Translations under genes and position numbers: made by a program | The notes under the pieces: model-generated | What the model was told of the DNA's origin: nothing | What the model saw: only the letters and a program-made list of their open reading frames with translations | Databases searched by the model: none | In this document: one piece after another, positions 6,090-12,046 of the stretch | Position numbering within the stretch: the stretch's first letter is position 1 | Layout: every line of letters begins with the position of its first letter | From: Candidatus Woesearchaeota archaeon | Lineage (GTDB): Archaea; Nanobdellota; Nanobdellia; Woesearchaeales; JACRKL01 | Assembly (NCBI GenBank): GCA_016219795.1 | Contig: JACRKK010000060.1 | Location: forward strand, 1 to 12,046 | Direction of reading: 5' to 3' | DNA: 12,046 nucleotides

Positions 6090-7112
6090 TCACCTCCCCA
6101 AAATTGAAGCAATGCCTAGGTTTCTATCGGTCATCTCGATAGATTTCTTCCCATCCTTGAATCCCATCACTGCCCGGATAGCGTCGATGTTTTCTGGCAC
6201 CACATCGCTTTCCTGATGTACTGCCTGCATGAAGAAGACTTCCTGCCCATAGACACCAACACCTTCCTCCCACACGCAGATTTCCATCATGTCTCCTCTG
6301 TTTCTGCCGAGGTCTCTTGCGTAATCCATAATCTGGGCAGTAGAGCCGATGTCGTCTGCGGCTTTCAATACCTTAATTCGTGGTGTTTCTTCAAATAGTT
6401 TTATGATATCTGCAGCAGTAGGTCCGGGATGTTTGAGCCGCACGCTGAGTGCGTGGAGGTGCATCAATGTTGTAGGGACAATGACTGCTGTTGTAAATAC
6501 CTCTACTTCAGGAAGTACAGTCCTCACATCAGGTCCGTGGTGGGACGGCAGTTCAAGTGAGGGCACAATGGCGTTGATGGGTCCTTTTTCGTGTTCGTTG
6601 GGATCCGTTCCTCTCCTGATGAGGTTTGCCCGAGCTGTGCTCACCGGCCACTTCTGATTGATGGCATGGATGGTCCTGGCAAGTCCTGTGGTGTTGCAAC
6701 TTACCACACGCACATGGTTTTTGTTCAGGCACATATCATAATTGCACTGTGCAACAAAAGAAGCTTCTGCAATCGTTGCTTTTTCTCCACCCTGATAGAT
6801 GGCTTTCACGCCTGCCTTGGTATACTTCTCTTTGTTAGCAGCACCTATTTTTTTGGGTGTGCAGTCAACGACTACATCTACCTTTTTTAGCAGGTCATCA
6901 AAGGTACCTGCTGGTTTGATGCCATTCTTTAAGAAATCTTCCTGGCTTGCAACCGTGTAAATCCCATATCCTTTCTGGGCTGCAACTGCCATCTTATAAT
7001 TGTAGGAATTGCCTGTAATCCCTACCAACTCCATATCTTCTTGCAGTGCCACAGCATCTGCAACCCTTTTCCCGATGGTCCCATATCCGACCAGTCCTAC
7101 TCTTATTTTCAT
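6090..7112 (-). CDS. gap: Glyceraldehyde-3-phosphate dehydrogenase, archaeal type II
   Basis: Interconverts glyceraldehyde 3-phosphate and 1,3-bisphosphoglycerate; in many archaea this enzyme mainly serves gluconeogenesis. The 340-residue product has the type II signature: the dinucleotide motif VGYGTIGKRVADA near the start, VVDCTPKKIG (81-90), the catalytic Cys139 in VSCNTTGLAR, RRGTDP (166-171), and LPSHHGPDVRTVLP (188-201) with the conserved histidines. It sits between glpX and ald, so the cluster holds two gluconeogenic steps. GAAGGTG precedes the ATG. A TATA-like sequence 29 bases upstream may add a private promoter. Confidence 0.96.
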   Translation of the reverse strand: MKIRVGLVGYGTIGKRVADAVALQEDMELVGITGNSYNYKMAVAAQKGYGIYTVASQEDFLKNGIKPAGTFDDLLKKVDVVVDCTPKKIGAANKEKYTKAGVKAIYQGGEKATIAEASFVAQCNYDMCLNKNHVRVVSCNTTGLARTIHAINQKWPVSTARANLIRRGTDPNEHEKGPINAIVPSLELPSHHGPDVRTVLPEVEVFTTAVIVPTTLMHLHALSVRLKHPGPTAADIIKLFEETPRIKVLKAADDIGSTAQIMDYARDLGRNRGDMMEICVWEEGVGVYGQEVFFMQAVHQESDVVPENIDAIRAVMGFKDGKKSIEMTDRNLGIASILGR

Positions 7113-7133
7113 GGTTTCACCTTCGTCTTACAT

Positions 7134-7142
7134 GGATATACC
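7134..7142 (-). promoter_or_regulatory. Possible internal TATA box for gap
   Basis: Minus-strand GTATATCC lies about 29 bases before the gap ATG, in the 45-bp gap after glpX. The match is weak, and gap also has a Shine-Dalgarno sequence, which fits operon read-through equally well. Confidence 0.25.
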
Positions 7143-7157
7143 CTGCCTTGAACATGA

Positions 7158-8105
7158 CTATCTTGGAGTAAGGTGATGTCTTGTCTCGATGAAACGGATG
7201 GTCTTTGACTTCTGTCTCATGACCAGGGAGTGAGTGGATATTCCTCTTCCGGTGAAATTGACTCCTGAAAGCAGCGGGCCGTCGCTTACGCCTGTTGCAG
7301 CAAACACGCAGTTGTTTCCCCCCGCGAGGTCATTGATGCCAAAGACTCTGTCCAGATCACCAAAACCCATCTCTTTTGCCTGTTGCAGGGATTTCTCATT
7401 ATGAGGTTTGAGTACTGCCTGAATATCGCCTCCCAGACACTGCAGTGCTGCGGCAGTGATGACTGCTTCCGGCGCACCGCCAATACCCATCATTATATCA
7501 AGAGAAGCGTTATCAAGGGCTGGTGCAATGCCACCAGAGATAGTACCATGGTCTATCATCCGGATACGCGCGCCAGTTTTGCGGACGGCATCAATAAGTG
7601 ATTTATGCCTGTCTCGCTCCAGGACAACGACTGTTACCTCTTCAACATTTTTGCCCAGGGCATCTGCAACAGCAGTGATGTTCTCTTGAGGAGATGCAGT
7701 GATGTCAATGGCACCTTTTGCACCTGGCCCCACAGAAATCTGGTCCATATATGTTCCTGGTGCTTTGAGAAGGTTGCCTTTGGGTGCAGCTGCAAGCACA
7801 GAAATGGCATTGGGTTTCCCGTATGCAAGATTAGAAGTGCATTCAAGGGGATCAACAGCGATGTCCATGGACGGACCTGTTCCTGCGCCTATCTTCTCAC
7901 CGATGTAAAGCAAGGGTGCTTCATCCTTTTCCCCTTCGCCTATTACCACTTCCCCTGAGAAGGCAATGTTGTTGAAACGGGAGCGCATGGCATCAACAGC
8001 AGCACCGTCAGCGCGATTCTTGTCTCCCTTACCCATCCATGCTGCTGCCGCAATGGCCGCAGCTTCTGTGACCCTTACGAATTCAAGCGCAAGATTCCTC
8101 TCCAT
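7158..8105 (-). CDS. glpX: Fructose-1,6-bisphosphatase, class II (GlpX)
   Basis: Hydrolyses fructose 1,6-bisphosphate to fructose 6-phosphate, an irreversible step of gluconeogenesis. The 315-residue product aligns without gaps to the landmark numbering of E. coli GlpX: Lys29, Asp33, Glu57 and Glu59 in IGEGEKDEAP, Asp85 and Glu88 in VDPLECT, Thr90, Tyr119 and Glu213. The one clear departure is Cys89 where the family has Gly (DPxEGT). Class II is mainly a bacterial type; most archaea use the bifunctional aldolase/phosphatase or an IMPase-like enzyme, so transfer is likely. The ATG follows the pyrE stop with no gap and uses GAGGG inside the end of pyrE as ribosome binding site, so the two are translationally coupled. 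Confidence 0.93.
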   Translation of the reverse strand: MERNLALEFVRVTEAAAIAAAAWMGKGDKNRADGAAVDAMRSRFNNIAFSGEVVIGEGEKDEAPLLYIGEKIGAGTGPSMDIAVDPLECTSNLAYGKPNAISVLAAAPKGNLLKAPGTYMDQISVGPGAKGAIDITASPQENITAVADALGKNVEEVTVVVLERDRHKSLIDAVRKTGARIRMIDHGTISGGIAPALDNASLDIMMGIGGAPEAVITAAALQCLGGDIQAVLKPHNEKSLQQAKEMGFGDLDRVFGINDLAGGNNCVFAATGVSDGPLLSGVNFTGRGISTHSLVMRQKSKTIRFIETRHHLTPR

Positions 8106-8783
8106 CTATTTCCCTCGTTCATGGGGTTTAGGATCTGCATCAATAAATGGATGAGGTCCCAAAAGCCACCCCAATACCAGTGCGCTTTCTTCTGTATTTA
8201 TCAATGTTTTGGCTTTGCCATAATGAATCATTTCAGCGAGATTAACAAGTGTGTGTAGTATAAGTCCCTCTCTTGCGTAGTATTTTTCTGTTTCTTTGAT
8301 TCCATCGGCGGTGACGCTGAGTACATGGCTGACTTGGGCACCTTCTGCTCTGAGCGCATTTGCTGAAGAGATTGAACTGAAGCCGCTGATGACGTGGTCT
8401 TCAACCAGAAGCACGCGCTGCCCATTTTTCAGCACTCCTTCCACAATGCGCTTTTTTCCATGGTCTTTTGCTTTTGGCCTGGTGAACACCAGCGGCTTTT
8501 GCAGAGCAAAGGATAATAAGGTTGCCCAAGGAACGCCTCCCACAGCAGTTCCTGCAATGACATCTATTTTTTCCTCACCGATGTCTTTTGCTACCATTTC
8601 TTTCATGGCAGAAACGATGCCGTAAAAAAAAGAAGGAAATGAGAGTAGCATCCGGTTATCAACATATACGGGGCTTACCAGGCCTGACGGGCCTTTGTAC
8701 CCTTCGCTTTTGATATGCAGCGCTCCCACAGCAAATATCTGTCCTATGATTGTTTCTTTGGGTGTGGGTTTTGGCAGTAGCAT
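8106..8783 (-). CDS. pyrE: Orotate phosphoribosyltransferase
   Basis: Transfers ribose 5-phosphate from PRPP to orotate, giving OMP for pyrimidine synthesis. The 225-residue product has SPVYVDNR (37-44, the substrate loop of PyrE), IAGTAVGGVPWA (76-87), the mobile basic loop TRPKAKDHGKKR (101-112), and a PRPP-binding motif LLVEDHVISGFSS (125-137). That motif normally reads VVEDVITTGGS, so it is somewhat divergent but keeps the acidic pair. About 35 extra residues follow the core at the C-terminus. It is the first gene of the pyrE-glpX-gap-ald cluster; GTGAT five bases before the ATG is the likely ribosome binding site. Another type I phosphoribosyltransferase is possible, but the loop motifs favour PyrE. 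Confidence 0.88.
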   Translation of the reverse strand: MLLPKPTPKETIIGQIFAVGALHIKSEGYKGPSGLVSPVYVDNRMLLSFPSFFYGIVSAMKEMVAKDIGEEKIDVIAGTAVGGVPWATLLSFALQKPLVFTRPKAKDHGKKRIVEGVLKNGQRVLLVEDHVISGFSSISSANALRAEGAQVSHVLSVTADGIKETEKYYAREGLILHTLVNLAEMIHYGKAKTLINTEESALVLGWLLGPHPFIDADPKPHERGK

Positions 8784-8823
8784 AGAGTATCACACACTTT
8801 TTCTGGATGGTGGACTCTGTTTC

Positions 8824-8832
8824 TATATAAAT
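8824..8832 (-). promoter_or_regulatory. TATA promoter of the pyrE-glpX-gap-ald cluster
   Basis: Minus-strand ATTTATATA lies in the 62-bp gap after the permease-methyltransferase gene. Start is expected near 8802, giving a leader of about 20 bases with GTGAT ahead of the pyrE ATG. Confidence 0.55.
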
Positions 8833-8845
8833 ATTGTTCAGATTA

Positions 8846-10861
8846 TTAGATTAGAGGAACATCTTTGCTCGATTTGATTCCATATACCATGACATAACTC
8901 CAAAGCAGGCCTTTCTTGCGCAGAACTCGCACACTAAATCCGCATTCAGAAAACATTTTTTGGATATTATCATTGTCTGCAAGCCACTCTACATTGGGGA
9001 TGATCCTGAAAAAATCCCCATACTCTACAAAACAGATTTTGCCTCCTTCAGGAAGGAGGGCATGTATTTCTCTAAGCACTTTCTTGACGTTTTGGATGAT
9101 GCCCAGATTGCCAAAAGAAACCACTGCATCCACATAATTAATGGAGGGGTGAACCCTGTTGTGTTGCTCCAGGTCATGGATAAGTTTTATGGGTGCAAAG
9201 GATTTTAGGGGGTGTAGGTAAACCATACGTTTTATTCGGTTGTTTGTGGCTTGGAGTTCTTTTTCTGAGATACTTGTTGCATAAACAAGACCATTGCTTC
9301 CTACATCTTCCACAAGAGTAAGGGTGAATGTGCCTACGCCAGACCCGTATTCCATAACTACCTTGTCCTTTAAACCGCCCAAAAGGGTAAGTGTTTCCTT
9401 TCTTATACTCTTGGGGATGAGTACACTCTCCATAAGGAGATTCGGCAGGGTAAAGATATCCCTTGCCCGTGATATCATGGAGGGATTGTAATACAATTCT
9501 ATCAGAAAATAGAGAGGGATTCCCATTAAAATAAAAGAGACACTTAGTTTCAGAAAGCGTGCTGCTTCTGTCTCTGTAGTTACCCACATGAACACAAGGA
9601 ATACATAAAAGAGTACCATGATAATGGGACCTATTTTCCCAAAGTCAACCCTAAACAGTCTTTCTGCATTGGGGAGTTTAAAGCGAAGCACGGTAACACA
9701 AAGGACTGCAGCGGTGAGCATGATCATCTCAAGAGGAATCAGTATCTGGAGCAGTGTCTCATAGCCCCCTGATGTCTGGAAGCTCAAGAGGACAAAAACA
9801 GAGGTTGCAATGGCCTGGAATATGATTGCCTTGTACGGTGTTTTGTATTTAGGATGGATCTGTTTGAATTGGCTTAAGAAAAGTTTGTCTCTGGTGAGTG
9901 CCATGACCAGTCTTGGGCCGGCAACAATATCTGTGGTTGCAGCCCCAAGGATGACGAGGTAGGTTCCAAGGATGATGAATTTACTTGCAGTTGTGCCCAT
10001 GAATACTCTGGCAAACTCTGCAAATGGTGCACGCAAGCCTCCAAAGATCTCCCAGTTATAGGCACCAAGACTGCTGATAACAAGGAATAATCCCAAAAGG
10101 ACAGTTATGCCTGCGCCAATCATGAGCGCACGGGGAATTATTTTCCTAGGGTTTTTGGTTTCTTCAGCAAGGAAGAGCACACCTTCTAGGCCAAAAAAGG
10201 CTTCAGACACAAAAAATAGACCAATTAAGATAAGGGAGGCATTGGCGAAAAAACTGTCTTTGATAAAAAAAGGTGAAAGGTTGCCCGCATCAAAATGCGT
10301 TGTGGATGTAATGGAGATATAGAGGAGAAGTCCTATGGTAATGATGGTGAATGTCCCCACCATAAACGAACTTTCCCTGAGTCCTCTATAAGTCATATAA
10401 TTAAAACCAACCACCCAGAAGAGGCAGAAAGCAAGCTGGATAATTCTCATGGGGATGGGAAATGGTAAGAAAGAGACGGTAACTGCACTGTCTATGTCCG
10501 GGATAAGATAACGTATTGCAGCTACAAGCATCATGGCAACCGTGATGTTTGCGACAAGCCAGGTGACCCATCCCACCATGAAACTTGCAAACCTGCCGTA
10601 GGCCTGTTTGCTGAACTCATAGATCCCTCCTGCGTTGGGAAACATGCTGGCCAGTTCTGAAAAGCAGGCAGCAGCATAGAGGGTAATTATTGAGAGGATG
10701 GCCCAGGAGATGATGGAGGAAGGGCCTGCAACTTTTGCCCCGATGGCAGGTAAAAAAAAGATGCTGCCCCCTATGATGCAGTTGATGGTGAACAGAAGAA
10801 TCATGGGCAGGCCAAGTGTTCTGTTTAATTCTCCCTCTTTTTCTTTCTGTTCCGGCGGCAT
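8846..10861 (-). CDS. APC-family amino-acid permease fused to a SAM-dependent methyltransferase
   Basis: A 671-residue two-part protein. Residues about 15-460 are an APC-superfamily transporter with around 12 hydrophobic segments: TM1 carries INCIIGGSIFFLP, the GxG-like substrate site of the family, and the loop near 222-246 carries EGVLFLAEETKNPRKIIPRA, a hallmark of amino-acid permeases. After a last membrane segment (about 440-458), residues about 470-671 form a cytosolic class I methyltransferase: VVMEYGSGVGTFT (501-513) is SAM motif I, AVVSFGNLG (about 579-587) fits motif II, and LLPEGGKICFVEYG (about 603-616) fits motif III. The start IPKSI before motif I recalls PmtA-like lipid methyltransferases; the substrate is unknown. 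The ATG at 10861 is preferred over TTG 10873 because it is about 30 bases from the TATA box. The gene ends in a double TAA. Confidence 0.9.
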   Translation of the reverse strand: MPPEQKEKEGELNRTLGLPMILLFTINCIIGGSIFFLPAIGAKVAGPSSIISWAILSIITLYAAACFSELASMFPNAGGIYEFSKQAYGRFASFMVGWVTWLVANITVAMMLVAAIRYLIPDIDSAVTVSFLPFPIPMRIIQLAFCLFWVVGFNYMTYRGLRESSFMVGTFTIITIGLLLYISITSTTHFDAGNLSPFFIKDSFFANASLILIGLFFVSEAFFGLEGVLFLAEETKNPRKIIPRALMIGAGITVLLGLFLVISSLGAYNWEIFGGLRAPFAEFARVFMGTTASKFIILGTYLVILGAATTDIVAGPRLVMALTRDKLFLSQFKQIHPKYKTPYKAIIFQAIATSVFVLLSFQTSGGYETLLQILIPLEMIMLTAAVLCVTVLRFKLPNAERLFRVDFGKIGPIIMVLFYVFLVFMWVTTETEAARFLKLSVSFILMGIPLYFLIELYYNPSMISRARDIFTLPNLLMESVLIPKSIRKETLTLLGGLKDKVVMEYGSGVGTFTLTLVEDVGSNGLVYATSISEKELQATNNRIKRMVYLHPLKSFAPIKLIHDLEQHNRVHPSINYVDAVVSFGNLGIIQNVKKVLREIHALLPEGGKICFVEYGDFFRIIPNVEWLADNDNIQKMFSECGFSVRVLRKKGLLWSYVMVYGIKSSKDVPLI

Positions 10862-10881
10862 TTCTCTTTTCAATGCACTTC

Positions 10882-10894
10882 TCTTTAAAAAAGG
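10882..10894 (-). promoter_or_regulatory. TATA promoter of the permease-methyltransferase gene
   Basis: Minus-strand CCTTTTTTAAAGA lies about 30 bases before the ATG at 10861, matching the leaderless spacing elsewhere in the window. No Shine-Dalgarno sequence is present, so the gene is probably transcribed separately from dtdA upstream. Confidence 0.45.
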
Positions 10895-10920
10895 TTACTG
10901 AAACTTTAATGTGGTAACTC

Positions 10921-11724
10921 TCACAATTTCTGCCAGGTTGTTCCTAATTTTTCCACCATTTGCCTTACGCTTTCTTTATACTGTCCCAGACCTTTCCAAT
11001 CCAAAAGTATGAGGGATGCTTTAGGCTTTGTTCTGTCAAGAGCCTGCAGTATTATTTCCTTTGTGAGGTGGTCGAGCATGTATTTTGGGCAGATGTGGCC
11101 AATGGCTATGTCAGTCTCCAGCATGGTTTTCTTAAAATGTGGGCAGTGGTGCGGGCCGCCTATACCTATAGCTGAGGCCACCTGTGCTGGAGGTGTCGCC
11201 TCTATTAATTTCATAATGGTCTTTGCAATGGCTTCTCCTGCTTTTCTGTCCTGCCATTTTTCTTCGTTGCTTCCTATTTCAATGAAGAGGCAGGGGGTTT
11301 TGCCCAGATATGGTCCATGGTGGGTTGCTTCCTGGATAATGTCAAAGCCCAACCCTGCGTATTGCTCTAGCTCTTTAAGCGCTTTTTTTATGAACAAAGA
11401 AGGGGCGATGCAGAGCGTTTGTGGTTTACCACCCAGGTCTGCAGCGTGCCAGTTGCCCGGGGCATGAGCACTTAAGGAGGGGATGCCTGACTGCGAGGCA
11501 TGACGGGTAGCAAAGATGAAGAGGTCTGCTGGTATTTTTTCATCAAGATTTTCAAGATAGATGCAGTCTGTCTGTGTGGTGTAGAGTCTGGTGGTGTTAT
11601 GCTGAAATACAGAATGGTTTTCAAACAGTTCCTGCGTTTCCTGGAAGGGAAAAAGATCCAGCAAACATTGCCTGATGTTCATGCCTGCGATGTCCTGTGT
11701 TGAGCAGATGATAGTGGTGGTCAT
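10921..11724 (-). CDS. dtdA: D-aminoacyl-tRNA deacylase, archaeal/plant type (DtdA/GEK1)
   Basis: A proofreading enzyme that hydrolyses D-amino acids mischarged on tRNAs, in the cytoplasm. The 267-residue product is of family length and shows the conserved blocks in order: FATRHASQSGIPSLSAHAPGN (71-91), EATHHGPYLG (132-141), IEIGSNEEKWQD (148-159), and IGIGGPHHCPHF (186-197), whose histidines and acidic residues are the likely metal and substrate ligands, then LDWKGL near the end. The family is found in archaea and plants, in place of bacterial DTD, which supports an archaeal source. The start overlaps the stop of the hicA-like remnant in an ATGA, so translation was coupled to that gene. Confidence 0.95.
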   Translation of the reverse strand: MTTTIICSTQDIAGMNIRQCLLDLFPFQETQELFENHSVFQHNTTRLYTTQTDCIYLENLDEKIPADLFIFATRHASQSGIPSLSAHAPGNWHAADLGGKPQTLCIAPSLFIKKALKELEQYAGLGFDIIQEATHHGPYLGKTPCLFIEIGSNEEKWQDRKAGEAIAKTIMKLIEATPPAQVASAIGIGGPHHCPHFKKTMLETDIAIGHICPKYMLDHLTKEIILQALDRTKPKASLILLDWKGLGQYKESVRQMVEKLGTTWQKL

Positions 11725-11923
11725 GAGATAAGCTCCTCAAATTCTTCTCTTGTCACGCCAGCCTGCCGTATGATTGCCCGCAGCGTTCCTTTGCTGATTT
11801 CGTAATGATTTGGAATGGTCAGTCTGCGGTGAGGCTCTTCCATCTGGCGTAGAATAACATGACTTCCTGTTTGGTGGTCTATTTTATAGCCTCTTTTTGA
11901 GAAAATTTTGGAAGTGTTATCAT
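11721..11923 (-). pseudogene. hicA: HicA-like mRNA interferase gene, apparently frame-disrupted
   Basis: HicA toxins are small double-stranded-RNA-binding-like RNases that cut mRNA and are neutralised by HicB. The C-terminal body is intact: KRGYKIDHQTGSHVILRQ with the catalytic-type His of GSH, LTIPNH, and KGTLRAIIRQAGVTREEF, ending at TGA 11721. That frame has no good start: going upstream it runs into transposase sequence and opens only at a TTG at 11990. In another frame an ATG at 11923 encodes MITLPKFSQKEAIK, a convincing HicA N-terminus (MxxLPxxSxKExIK), but stops at TAG 11879. The two halves overlap where about 25 bases seem lost. No hicB is visible. If it is not a pseudogene, a TTG-started 89-residue chimera could be made. 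Confidence 0.7.
11877..11900 (-). other. Inferred deletion joint inside the hicA-like gene
   Basis: The 17-base stretch 11898-11882 (minus strand, AAAAAGAGGCTATAAAA) reads as QKEAIK in the frame of the N-terminal part and as KRGYKI in the frame of the C-terminal part. Both readings are HicA-like, at places normally about eight residues apart. This is what a deletion between two near-identical repeats would leave. Inference. Confidence 0.45.
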
Positions 11924-12046
11924 TTGACTGATAAACGCTCCATATTTCTTTCTTGAAGAAATAGCCCAATAACTTTGTTATGGTTTTCAAGAGATTTGGA
12001 GAATGAACATGTTTTTCTCACCAATCTTCCAAGTCTTTGTCTGAGT
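11920..12046 (-). CDS. IS1-family transposase, C-terminal end (runs off the window)
   Basis: The last 41 codons before a TGA at 11922-11920 read LRQRLGRLVRKTCSFSKS then LENHNKVIGLFLQERN and a short tail. This matches the C-terminus of IS1 InsB-type DDE transposases almost position by position (LRQxLxRLxRKxxSFSKSxExHxKVIG). The rest lies beyond the edge. The final A of the stop codon belongs to an ATGA that is also the start of the hicA-like N-terminal fragment. No terminal inverted repeat of an IS1 element is apparent between the transposase end and hicA, so the right end of the element may be missing or fused to the toxin gene. Whether the upstream part is intact cannot be seen. Confidence 0.82.
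   Translation of the reverse strand, partial: LRQRLGRLVRKTCSFSKSLENHNKVIGLFLQERNMERLSVK

Noticed and set aside
10894..10918. GTTAC ... GTAAC inverted pair upstream of the permease gene
   Set aside because: Arms of only five bases with a 15-base spacer are expected by chance.
11921..11943. Alternative hicA start at ATG 11943 (MERLSV) joined by a one-base shift
   Set aside because: That stretch is in frame with the transposase C-terminus and matches HicA starts less well than the ATG at 11923 giving MITLPKFSQKEAIK.
11924..11990. N-terminal extension of the hicA-like frame from a TTG at 11990
   Set aside because: These codons lie in another frame of the IS1 transposase end and show no HicA character, so they are probably not a native toxin N-terminus.
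1..12046. tRNA, rRNA, CRISPR array, replication origin
   Set aside because: The non-coding gaps are all under 250 bases. I saw no cloverleaf with a TTCGA arm and no regularly spaced repeats or origin-box clusters.

Overview
The window reads as a piece of an archaeal chromosome. Three things support this. Promoters are of the archaeal TATA/BRE type, and five genes start about 29-32 bases after the TATA box with no ribosome binding site, as in leaderless archaeal mRNAs. Several genes are archaeal in character: type II glyceraldehyde-3-phosphate dehydrogenase, the DtdA (GEK1-type) D-aminoacyl-tRNA deacylase and a NurA-domain nuclease. Where leaders do exist they carry GAGGTG-like Shine-Dalgarno motifs. 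Mixed in are genes of bacterial type: a long GAD-domain aspartyl-tRNA synthetase and a class II (GlpX) fructose-1,6-bisphosphatase. A DPANN-like or otherwise HGT-rich archaeon is plausible, but the lineage cannot be fixed from this sequence.

Left part (1-5011), mostly + strand. The first bases hold the start of a divergent minus-strand gene with its own promoter. A roughly 140-bp control region with a 27-bp palindrome and a 12-bp direct repeat precedes aspS. Directly abutting the aspS stop is a 53-codon minus-strand gene for a ribbon-helix-helix-like regulator. It is divergent from a NurA nuclease gene whose TATA box lies inside a perfect 9-bp inverted repeat, a likely operator. Then come a Pro/Thr-rich putative surface protein and endonuclease V (nfi), whose 3' end overlaps ald by 50 bp.

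Right part (4962-12046), all minus strand, transcribed right to left. pyrE-glpX-gap-ald are closely packed (0, 52 and 6 nt gaps) behind a promoter upstream of pyrE, although gap may also have its own promoter. Together they suggest alanine to pyruvate, gluconeogenesis through GAPDH and FBPase, and use of PRPP for pyrimidines. Upstream lies a transporter-enzyme fusion: an APC amino-acid permease continuing into a SAM-dependent methyltransferase. Further upstream is dtdA, translationally coupled (ATGA) to a hicA-like toxin gene that appears broken by a small frame-changing deletion. The last 127 bases are the C-terminal end of an IS1-family transposase.

The observations most worth a second look are the permease-methyltransferase fusion, the palindrome around the nurA TATA box next to a tiny RHH gene, the IS1/hicA junction, and the bacterial-type AspRS with residues typical of non-discriminating enzymes. 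I saw no tRNA, rRNA or CRISPR array.
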